In this document: piece after piece, positions 7,529-13,071 of the stretch
Layout of the letters: every line of letters begins with the position of its first letter
Numbering within the stretch: the first letter of the stretch is position 1
Origin: Acidobacteriota bacterium
GTDB taxonomy: Bacteria; Acidobacteriota; Vicinamibacteria; Vicinamibacterales; UBA823
Direction of reading: 5' to 3'
DNA length: 13,071 nucleotides
Assembly (NCBI GenBank): GCA_003509065.1
Contig: DODG01000414.1
Location: 574-13,644, forward strand
Made by a program: the position numbers and the translations under genes
Notes under the pieces: model-generated
Seen by the model: the letters and a program-made list of their open reading frames with translations, nothing else
Told to the model about the DNA's origin: nothing
The model's database searches: none

Positions 7529-8020
7529 CTATTCGTCGACGATACCTCGAATTGCTAGGTCGTCTTCGTCATACCAATAAAGCACATGGCAGGTTTCACA
7601 AGCGTTATAAAGTCTTTCCCCTACTGCGAATACCGCTTCTACGTCCTTGGCCTCTGCGGCCTGCAGCGTCGCCTTACCAGCTTCAACCAAAGACCGTGAC
7701 ATAATCATCCAAGGACCTTCTCCTTTAGCCCGGTCACCAATCATCAAAAGATTTCCGGACTCAGCCAGAATCATTGCGCTATTTCTGACAACTGCCCAGT
7801 CTTCGTCATTACGCGGACGCACTTCCTCTTCGCCGTCGGCGGTAATGATGAAACCAACAGACTCCCAAACCACCTCAGCCGCTGGATCGATGACCATTTC
7901 CATTATCTGCTTAACATCAGCAACCGGTGTAAAGGGTGGCGAGGGTGGACCAATATTTCCTGAATCACATGCCACCATGAGAGTCGCGACCACCGATAAG
8001 ACTCGAACCTTGGAACCCAT
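7529..8020 (-). CDS. Cytochrome c lipoprotein, class-II-like (C-terminal CXXCH)
   Basis: The 163-residue protein begins with a short signal sequence ending LMVAC, so Cys18 is a likely lipid-modified residue after cleavage by the lipoprotein signal peptidase. That would place it on the membrane outside the cytoplasm. A linker with several prolines follows. The rest is mostly helical, and a single heme-binding motif CETCH (141-145) lies near the C terminus. This is the layout of class II cytochromes (cytochrome c'/c-556 type), a four-helix bundle with the heme at the last helix. Methionines near residues 40-43 (KQIMEMV) could supply the sixth iron ligand, as in low-spin c-556. The heme attachment site is clear; the redox partner is not. 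The tail after CETCH is acidic (YDEDD). The gene is convergent with the tandem membrane pair and lies downstream of tRNA-Pro on the same strand. Confidence 0.8.
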   Translation of the reverse strand: MGSKVRVLSVVATLMVACDSGNIGPPSPPFTPVADVKQIMEMVIDPAAEVVWESVGFIITADGEEEVRPRNDEDWAVVRNSAMILAESGNLLMIGDRAKGEGPWMIMSRSLVEAGKATLQAAEAKDVEAVFAVGERLYNACETCHVLYWYDEDDLAIRGIVDE

Positions 8021-8139
8021 TTCACAAATTAACGATTAGGCCAGAAAACACATCAGCCATGAATAAATTTCAGCCTAACGTTCTGAACATTTTGGAAATA
8101 AATCCGACGCGAACCACTTCAACCGAAATATTGCAAACA

Positions 8140-8216
<77 letters not shown>

Positions 8217-8488
8217 AACCTTATCCGCAATCCTACCGCTCTTTAGAGCCTAGCATTTAATGTGGGCTGCTATTACCACACTTAGAACATCTGCAACATC
8301 TACTCAGGGTGTCACTACGCTAGGAGTAAGATCTAAATACTACGCTCTATGCTTCGATTGTACCCCAGCCAGACAATCCGCTAACACCTTCTCCACAAAA
8401 GGAAAACTTTTGGCTTGTTAGAATTGTGGCGTGAGGGTCCAAGCGCGTGTAAAATCTTAAAGCCTGCTAACGTCATCCTACTAGGAAA
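8217..8488. other. Intergenic region between tRNA-Pro and ferrochelatase
   Basis: This is the longest gene-free stretch in the window, 272 bases. It must carry the tRNA-Pro promoter (minus) and the ferrochelatase promoter (plus). A near-palindrome GCTCTTTAGAGC lies at 8238-8249. TAGAAT near 8419 and TAAAAT near 8450 are possible -10 boxes for the plus strand, without convincing -35 partners. A 53-codon plus-strand frame (8260-8421) has no ribosome site or recognisable content. Confidence 0.4.
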
Positions 8489-9493
8489 ATGTTAAAAACA
8501 CTCCCATTTGATGCCGTCTTGTTGATCGCCTTCGGAGGTCCTCAGGGTCCAGATGACGTCCTTCCATTTCTTCACAACGTCTTGCGAGGGCGTAAGGTCC
8601 CAGCTGCTCGGGTACAAGAAGTTGCCAAGCATTATGACCTGTTCGATGGGATATCACCCATCACAAAACTCACGCAGATGCAGGCCGCCGCGCTTGAAAA
8701 GTCGCTAAAACATTCAGGAAACGAAATTCCGGTCTTTGTAGGAATGCGGAATTGGCATCCATTTATCGTTGATACTCTGAGTCATATGTCGAAACTTGGA
8801 CTTCGAAGACCCCTAGGGATCATTATGGCTGGCCACGCATCGTACTCAAGTTGCGAACAATATCGCCAGAACATTCTCGATGCGAGACTACAATTACAAC
8901 AACGTGGTCTCGCCGATCTCAATGTTCACTATGTTTCAAGCTGGTACACTCACCCCGATTTTATCAACTGCATGGCTTCCAGAGTGCTTGACGCCAGAAA
9001 GCGACTGCCGGCCGGCCTAGCCACCTCGGCCCGAGTGGTTTTCACAGCTCATAGCATTCCAACACGACTGGCGGATACCTCACGCTATGAGTCTCAACTT
9101 CTGGAATCTTGCACTCAGACTGCCGAGGCTGCTGATGTAAAGGACTGGAGTCTGGTATATCAAAGTCGAAGTGGTAACCCACAGGACCCTTGGCTTGGAC
9201 CTGATGTGCGAGATTATTTAACTGCCGAACATTCCAAGGGACTGGCTGCAGTCATTCTGTGCCCCATAGGATTCGTCACCGATCATGTGGAAGTCCTATA
9301 CGATCTTGACACTGAAGTCGCTGCCCTCTGTCAAAATCTTCAACTACCGATGGTGCGAGCTAGGACAGCCAACGATCACCCTATATTCATCAACATGATG
9401 ACCGATATGGTTCTCTCCACCTGTGCCCGTTACAAACACGGCGTTCCGCTTCCTCTCGCAACTGAAACGGCAAATCCTCATGGAGCTAGATAG
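8489..9493 (+). CDS. hemH: Ferrochelatase, similar to actinobacterial coproporphyrin-type enzymes
   Basis: Ferrochelatases insert Fe2+ into a porphyrin late in heme synthesis. The 334-residue protein opens with LLIAFGGPQGPDDV (11-24). It carries TAHSIP (186-191) with catalytic His188, and PIGFVTDHVEVLYDLD (259-274) with the conserved Glu268. Segments GMRNWHPF (85-92), YSSCEQY (119-125) and YQSRSGNPQDPWLGPDV (224-240) resemble mycobacterial ferrochelatase more than the E. coli or B. subtilis enzymes, judged from memory. The mycobacterial type works on coproporphyrin III, so this may be a CpfC rather than a protoporphyrin ferrochelatase; both use the hemH/cpfC label. The YSSC cysteine of iron-sulfur-containing ferrochelatases is present (Cys122). 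The other cluster cysteines expected near the C terminus are not obvious, since the last 22 residues contain none. The ribosome site (AGGA at 8483) is very close to the ATG. It is convergent with the bacilliredoxin gene. Confidence 0.93.
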   Translation: MLKTLPFDAVLLIAFGGPQGPDDVLPFLHNVLRGRKVPAARVQEVAKHYDLFDGISPITKLTQMQAAALEKSLKHSGNEIPVFVGMRNWHPFIVDTLSHMSKLGLRRPLGIIMAGHASYSSCEQYRQNILDARLQLQQRGLADLNVHYVSSWYTHPDFINCMASRVLDARKRLPAGLATSARVVFTAHSIPTRLADTSRYESQLLESCTQTAEAADVKDWSLVYQSRSGNPQDPWLGPDVRDYLTAEHSKGLAAVILCPIGFVTDHVEVLYDLDTEVAALCQNLQLPMVRARTANDHPIFINMMTDMVLSTCARYKHGVPLPLATETANPHGAR

Positions 9494-9505
9494 AGGCCGT
9501 GCTCT

Positions 9506-9937
9506 TTAAACCACTGGTACACTTGCACAATGCTTGTCGAATGCGGCCATTAATTGCTGGGCAATCTCCGGCGCTTCCTGATTCTCGATTTGATGACGCT
9601 CTAACATATAGACAACTTTACCGTTTCGTAAGAGTGCTACCGCGGGTGAAGACGGCGCATAACCAGAAAAGTGTTTTCTTGCCCGTTCCGTCGCCTCAAT
9701 GTCAGCACCCGCAAACACTGTGACCACAGACTCCGGCTTCACGGAATGCTGTAAGGCTAGAGCGATACCCGGTCGAGCTCTTCCGGCGGCACATCCGCAC
9801 ACCGAATTAACAATCACCATGACTGTACCGTCGGTGTTAGTTACTGCTGCATCGACGGCTTCACCGGTACGACATTCTTTTACCCCAAGCTGGGTTAACT
9901 CCGCGCGAAATGGCGCAATCATGAACTCTGGATACAT
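9506..9937 (-). CDS. BrxA/BrxB family bacilliredoxin
   Basis: Bacilliredoxins are thioredoxin-fold proteins that remove bacillithiol from oxidised protein cysteines. With the start at 9937 the protein is 143 residues, the family's usual size. It opens MYPEFMIAPFRAELT, as family members do. The signature VNSVCGCAAGRARPG contains the CXC active site (Cys-Gly-Cys, about residues 44-46). It continues with VTVFAGADIEAT, FSGYAPSSPAVALL and RHQIE, all typical of B. subtilis YphP/YqiW. I chose the ATG at 9937 because AAAGGA stands nine bases before it and the family begins here. A longer frame from a TTG at 10018 would add 27 residues with no family match. Presence of this protein suggests bacillithiol is made in the host, though no biosynthesis gene is in the window. 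Confidence 0.93.
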   Translation of the reverse strand: MYPEFMIAPFRAELTQLGVKECRTGEAVDAAVTNTDGTVMVIVNSVCGCAAGRARPGIALALQHSVKPESVVTVFAGADIEATERARKHFSGYAPSSPAVALLRNGKVVYMLERHQIENQEAPEIAQQLMAAFDKHCASVPVV

Positions 9938-10136
9938 GGAGAAGTTTCCTTTCGACTTCAAGTTGAAAAAGCTATTTCCCTCTTCTATAGCGTACACAAT
10001 CTCGTCAACATAGTTCAATTATCTGGTGACCTAATAGATTCCGAAGTCTGCAGACATCAACATAAAATTGCGGCAATGAAGGCTAATCTCTTCCTTTTAG
10101 ATTGTCGCCAAAGCGGCCGACAGCCTTCGCCAGATC
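9938..10136 (-). other. Upstream region of the bacilliredoxin gene
   Basis: About 200 bases lie between the transporter small-subunit stop and the bacilliredoxin start, both on the minus strand. A TTGACG near 10004 is a possible -35 element, but no -10 stands at the right distance. No convincing terminator after the transporter operon is visible. Confidence 0.35.
9947..9952 (-). promoter_or_regulatory. Ribosome binding site of the bacilliredoxin gene
   Basis: AAAGGA on the minus strand, nine bases before the ATG at 9937, decides in favour of this start over the upstream TTG at 10018. Confidence 0.6.
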
Positions 10137-10277
10137 TTATTGGGACTCGTCGAGGCTCCCTGCATCACTCAGCATCTTGCGTCTTTCTCGCCGAATGCCA
10201 TAAATCAACATAATGAGGAACCCGCCCCAATTCACTGCAAGCATAATCAACATCATTATCCATGTTCGCCCACTCAT
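10137..10277 (-). CDS. Small single-helix subunit of the NSS-family transporter (MetS-like)
   Basis: A 46-residue frame starts at 10277 inside the transporter's last codons (ATGA overlap, 10274-10277) and ends with TAA at 10137. The translation opens MSGRTWIMMLIMLAVNWGGF. It continues with LIMLIYGI and a basic tail RRERRKM, then a polar end. This is one membrane helix with a central WGG followed by a positively charged flank, the layout of the small subunits of methionine/alanine-importing NSS transporters (MetS of the MetPS system). In Corynebacterium such a subunit is needed for transport by its large partner. The overlap with the large-subunit gene strongly supports a real, co-translated partner. 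It is slightly longer than many family members because of its polar tail. The substrate is not given by the sequence. Confidence 0.85.
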   Translation of the reverse strand: MSGRTWIMMLIMLAVNWGGFLIMLIYGIRRERRKMLSDAGSLDESQ

Positions 10278-11731
10278 GCTTCATCCGCCTCTCCACGTAA
10301 GCTAGCTGCTGCGATTTGCTTGTTGAAATAGATCAGAACCGATAAGGCCATGCCCCACTGGAGGAGACAGGTTCCTACGCTTAGTGCATTGGTCGGATCC
10401 CACCATCCATCAACCGTTGCCGCCTGGTACATCCACCACCCAAACATCGCCGTGAACTCAGCTGGAACCAAATATTTCAGGATCCAGCTATAAACCTTAC
10501 CAAGATTAAAATCGTTACCCGGCACGTTCACTAACTTGTTGCGAAACTTTTCTTGTCCATATATTGTCGCCAAAATCGCAACAAATAGTCCGCTGATCAT
10601 GAGGGCGACCCCCCACACCCAATCCTGGTTGGCAAAAAAAGTCATACTTACGGCAGACGGGATTCCACAGATTGCGATCGCGCTCGCCACGAGCCGTACC
10701 GCACGCCGTCGATTGATACCTGCATCCATTAAAATTCGAGTTGCCATTTCTATCATGGCAATGAGAGAAGATAATGCGGCACAGAAGAGTGCTAGAAAGA
10801 ATAGCGGTAGAAGGATCGTTCCACCAGGCACTTGGTTAAACAGTTGTGGAATCCAAATAAAGGTTAAACCTTCATTGCCTGATGCCATGACCTCTAGAGC
10901 TTCTTCATTCGACAACAACGCAAACGTAGTCGGAACTATTGCCATGCCAGCCAAGAGCGAGGCGGAATTGTCGCCAAATCCTATGGTCGTTGCATTTAAC
11001 ACGAGGTCATCTTTGCGCCGCATATAGGTTGCGTAAGTCAGAATCATTCCCCAGCCTGCCCCAGTGGACCAGGCCGACTGAGTTAGGGCTTCAAGCCACG
11101 TTTTGTAACTTTTCAGTGCTGACAGATCAGGATTAAACAGGAACTCTAAACCGCGTTCGGCTCCTGGAAGCGTAACTGATCGAACAACCGCAACACACAG
11201 CAACACGAAAAGAATCGGAATCAATATTCGATTCGCACGTTCGATGCCTGCGACCACTCCTCGTTGAATAATGAAGGCTCCGATTCCAACAGCCACCAGA
11301 TGAAAAAATATAGGCTGCCACACTGACGTGCTATAGATCTCCCAGTAACCACCAGGTGATACCTCCTGGATACCTCCCGTTAAGGTCAGAACAAAATACT
11401 TTAGTGTCCAACCAGTTACCACCGTGTAATAGAACATAATCATGGTGGTTGTAACGGCAATAAAACCACCCATCCACGCAAATCGCGGACCAATTAAAGT
11501 TGCGAAAGAACCCACCACGCCTCTCCTCGCGCCCCGGCCAATGCCGAATTCTGCAATCATTAACGGAAGAGACCAGATGAAAAGAAAAATTATCCAGGGA
11601 ATAAGGAACGCGGCTCCGCCATTCTCAGCCGCAATACGTGGAAACCTCCATAAATTTCCGGTACCTACGGCCAAACCAAGACCGGCCAGAATTAATCCCC
11701 ATCTAGAAGAAAATCTTTCGCCGAGAGCCAA
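10274..11731 (-). CDS. Sodium-dependent transporter, neurotransmitter:sodium symporter (NSS) family
   Basis: NSS transporters import amino acids or related amines across the inner membrane with Na+. The 485-residue protein has about twelve membrane helices. Helix 1 holds the unwound Na+/substrate segment AVGTGNLWRFP (21-31), matching LeuT AVGLGNFLRFP. The helix 6 region has GAGWGMILTYATYM, helix 7 has FGDNSASLLAGMAIVP, and helix 8 has FCAALSSLIAMIEM, all at expected places. Where LeuT has Glu290 I see no acidic residue, so chloride may be needed (a tentative alignment by eye). The start is TTG at 11731: AAGGAGGA stands six bases upstream (11738-11745), and no in-frame ATG occurs before helix 1. 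The stop overlaps the small-subunit gene by four bases. Together they look like a MetPS-type two-component importer. The substrate is unknown; methionine, alanine or another neutral amino acid is plausible. Confidence 0.93.
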   Translation of the reverse strand: MALGERFSSRWGLILAGLGLAVGTGNLWRFPRIAAENGGAAFLIPWIIFLFIWSLPLMIAEFGIGRGARRGVVGSFATLIGPRFAWMGGFIAVTTTMIMFYYTVVTGWTLKYFVLTLTGGIQEVSPGGYWEIYSTSVWQPIFFHLVAVGIGAFIIQRGVVAGIERANRILIPILFVLLCVAVVRSVTLPGAERGLEFLFNPDLSALKSYKTWLEALTQSAWSTGAGWGMILTYATYMRRKDDLVLNATTIGFGDNSASLLAGMAIVPTTFALLSNEEALEVMASGNEGLTFIWIPQLFNQVPGGTILLPLFFLALFCAALSSLIAMIEMATRILMDAGINRRRAVRLVASAIAICGIPSAVSMTFFANQDWVWGVALMISGLFVAILATIYGQEKFRNKLVNVPGNDFNLGKVYSWILKYLVPAEFTAMFGWWMYQAATVDGWWDPTNALSVGTCLLQWGMALSVLIYFNKQIAAASLRGEADEA

Positions 11732-11924
11732 GTTAGTTCCTCCTTGCCGAAGTAAGTGACCTCTTTGCCGTACTCTATATCAAGAAAGTCTGAATGATGG
11801 AAGCCTCTCAGTATTCACTCTCACAAAAAACTTCTTGAAAATACTTCTATTGTAAATCTGACGAAAGCGCCTCATTATCTTGATAGTGATGATCTCAGGG
11901 TCTGACTTTTGAAATAGAAAATCC
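11732..11924. other. Divergent intergenic region between the NSS transporter and the J-protein
   Basis: This 193-base region must hold promoters for both genes. CTTGAAA near 11834 resembles a heat-shock sigma-factor -35 element toward the J-protein, but I see no matching CCCAT-type -10. No CIRCE inverted repeat or other clear operator was found. Confidence 0.35.
11738..11745 (-). promoter_or_regulatory. Strong ribosome binding site before a TTG start
   Basis: AAGGAGGA on the minus strand lies six bases before TTG at 11731. This near-perfect Shine-Dalgarno fixes the unusual start codon of the NSS transporter. Confidence 0.8.
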
Positions 11925-12872
11925 ATGAAATTCAAGGATTATTACAAGACGCTCGGTTTAACCAAGAAAGCCACTAACGCTGAGGTCAAGCAAGCATACC
12001 GGAAATTTGCTCGCAAGTACCATCCAGATGTCAACCAAGGCAATACCCAAGCCGAAGCAAAGTTCAAGGAAATCGGCGAGGCCTATGAAGTCCTTGGAAC
12101 TCCAGACAATCGTCGTAAATATGATGACCTCGGGGCTAACTGGCGCATGTACGAGCAAGCAACGCCTGGATCACAAGGTCACCCTTTTACCGGTGGTAAT
12201 TGGAAGGTAGATTTTCGAGGCGCTAAAACTCCCGACAATATGTTTGCAGGCGGGGAAACATTTTCTGACTTTTTTAATGCTTTTTTCTCCGGTCAGACTA
12301 CCCAATCAATATACGACACGACACATAAACAAAGGACTGGCCCGCAACAGGCATCTTCAGAACAGACAATCGCGTTAACACTCGAGGAGGCTTTTCACGG
12401 CGTGACCAAACGAGTCACCTTCCTAGGACAGGGACAAACACAATCGGTGGAGGTCCGAATTCCGCCTGGCATTAACGAAGGGGCCAAAATCCGTGTTGCG
12501 GGTTTAGGTCAAAAACCTAACCTCCCGAAAACGAATCAGGAGGTTTATCTCCGCACCCATCTTCACAAACACGAGAAGTTTACTAGAAAGGGCAGCGATC
12601 TTTATCTAAGCGTTAAAATTCCCTTAACCACGGCTATTCTGGGTGGAACAGTCAGCTTTGACAATGTGAATAGTCGTTCTCTCCAACTAACAATTCCTGC
12701 AGCCACACAAGTTGGTCAAGTCTTTAGACTGAAAGAGAAAGGAATGCCTCTTCTGAGGAAAAAAGGCCAGCGCGGCGATCTGTATGTGACGGTGACCATT
12801 ACAATGCCTCACACTCTTACATCCGAACAGCGTAAGTACTATGAGGCACTAGCTCATTTAGACGATAGTTAA
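11925..12872 (+). CDS. J-domain co-chaperone without zinc finger (DnaJ class B, CbpA-like)
   Basis: J-proteins stimulate DnaK ATPase and deliver substrates. The 315-residue protein has an N-terminal J domain (about 5-70) with YYKTLGL, the helix AYRKFARKYHPD (the HPD motif at 33-35) and a YEVLGTPDNRRKYD ending. A Gly/Phe-containing linker follows (about 80-125, with GGETFSDFFNAFF). Then come the two C-terminal beta-barrel substrate domains, starting with the TIALTLEEAFHGVTK segment (148-162). Signature pieces are IRVAGLGQK, DLYLSVKIPLTTAILGG and FRLKEKGMPLLRKKGQRGDLYV. There are no CXXCXGXG repeats, so it is a CbpA/DnaJ class B protein and not canonical DnaJ. No grpE, dnaK or cbpM lies in the window. 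The start ATG has a poor ribosome site. It is convergent with the CDGSH gene, nine bases away. Confidence 0.92.
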   Translation: MKFKDYYKTLGLTKKATNAEVKQAYRKFARKYHPDVNQGNTQAEAKFKEIGEAYEVLGTPDNRRKYDDLGANWRMYEQATPGSQGHPFTGGNWKVDFRGAKTPDNMFAGGETFSDFFNAFFSGQTTQSIYDTTHKQRTGPQQASSEQTIALTLEEAFHGVTKRVTFLGQGQTQSVEVRIPPGINEGAKIRVAGLGQKPNLPKTNQEVYLRTHLHKHEKFTRKGSDLYLSVKIPLTTAILGGTVSFDNVNSRSLQLTIPAATQVGQVFRLKEKGMPLLRKKGQRGDLYVTVTITMPHTLTSEQRKYYEALAHLDDS

Positions 12873-12881
12873 CAAAAAGCA

Positions 12882-13071
12882 CTAGGTTTCGTTTTTTGGG
12901 TGTTGTGGATCAGCGCTAAAGCCAACTCGTTGATGCGACTTATCACAGAAGGGCTTCGTTTGAGAAGCTCCACAACGACATAGGGCGAATTGATCTGAAC
13001 TAACAGAGCACTGTTTCCCGGTCCAATCAACAAGGGTCACATCTTTACCATCTACTCGGTATGGGCCATTC
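12882..13071 (-). CDS. CDGSH-type iron-sulfur protein (5' end outside window)
   Basis: The minus strand is open from the right edge to TAG at 12882, giving the last 62 residues of a small protein. It contains NGPYRVDGKDVTLVDW and then the cluster motif CRCGASQTKPFCDKSH. This matches the CDGSH pattern C-X-C-X2-S/T-X3-P-X-C-D-X-S/T-H, in which three cysteines and one histidine bind a 2Fe-2S cluster. The usual Gly of CDGSH is Lys here, a variant I recall from other bacterial members. The CDGSH domain is near the C terminus, so probably only a short N-terminal part, or an upstream domain, is missing. Role: likely redox or cluster transfer; the partner is unknown. It is convergent with the J-protein gene, nine bases away. 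Confidence 0.88.
   Translation of the reverse strand, partial: NGPYRVDGKDVTLVDWTGKQCSVSSDQFALCRCGASQTKPFCDKSHQRVGFSADPQHPKNET

Noticed and set aside
8260..8421. A 53-codon plus-strand frame in the tRNA-Pro to ferrochelatase gap
   Set aside because: It has no ribosome site, no recognisable domain or membrane helix, and composition typical of non-coding DNA. It also covers the likely promoter region of the ferrochelatase gene.
9490..9510. Possible bidirectional terminator between ferrochelatase and bacilliredoxin (AGAG...CTCT)
   Set aside because: The stem is only four base pairs and the following T run is short, so it is not convincing as a terminator.
11834..11860. Heat-shock sigma-factor promoter before the J-protein gene
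   Set aside because: Only the CTTGAAA half is present; no CCCAT-type -10 element stands at the expected spacing.

Overview
The window looks like ordinary chromosome from a Gram-negative bacterium. It has a lipobox-bearing c-type cytochrome, an inner-membrane-anchored TPR protein, two tRNA genes with encoded CCA ends, dense gene packing and no mobile-element genes. The mix of a deoxyhypusine-synthase-like enzyme, an agmatinase-like enzyme, a bacilliredoxin, a ferrochelatase resembling the actinobacterial type and small four-helix membrane proteins reminds me of Acidobacteriota (Vicinamibacteria-like). That is an impression from gene content, not a proven placement.

Layout. 1-2502 (+) is mutS, cut by the left edge. 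2562-4525 (+) is a translationally coupled pair: a deoxyhypusine-synthase-family protein and an agmatinase/arginase-family protein, a probable polyamine or guanidino module. Convergent to it is a membrane-anchored TPR protein (4537-5304, -) resembling YfgM. Upstream of that on the same strand are tRNA-Arg(CCT), apt and acyP. Divergent from acyP are two tandem paralogous four-helix membrane proteins (6522-7513, +), facing a class-II-like cytochrome c lipoprotein (7529-8020, -). tRNA-Pro(CGG) follows. Then come ferrochelatase (8489-9493, +), a convergent bacilliredoxin (9506-9937, -), and an NSS-family Na+/solute transporter (10274-11731, -) with a 46-residue small subunit overlapping its stop codon (10137-10277, -). 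Last are a zinc-finger-less J-protein (11925-12872, +) and a CDGSH iron-sulfur protein running off the right edge (12882-13071, -).

How they fit together. Most genes are housekeeping: mismatch repair, purine salvage, heme synthesis, chaperone, thiol redox and amino-acid uptake. The least explained parts are the DHS-like/agmatinase-like pair, whose polyamine site appears altered from eukaryotic DHS, and the tandem membrane paralogs. The paralogs differ in a membrane histidine and lie beside a heme protein. The small NSS subunit and the CDGSH fragment were found by translating the minus strand directly. No CRISPR array, insertion sequence, integrase or phage gene is visible.
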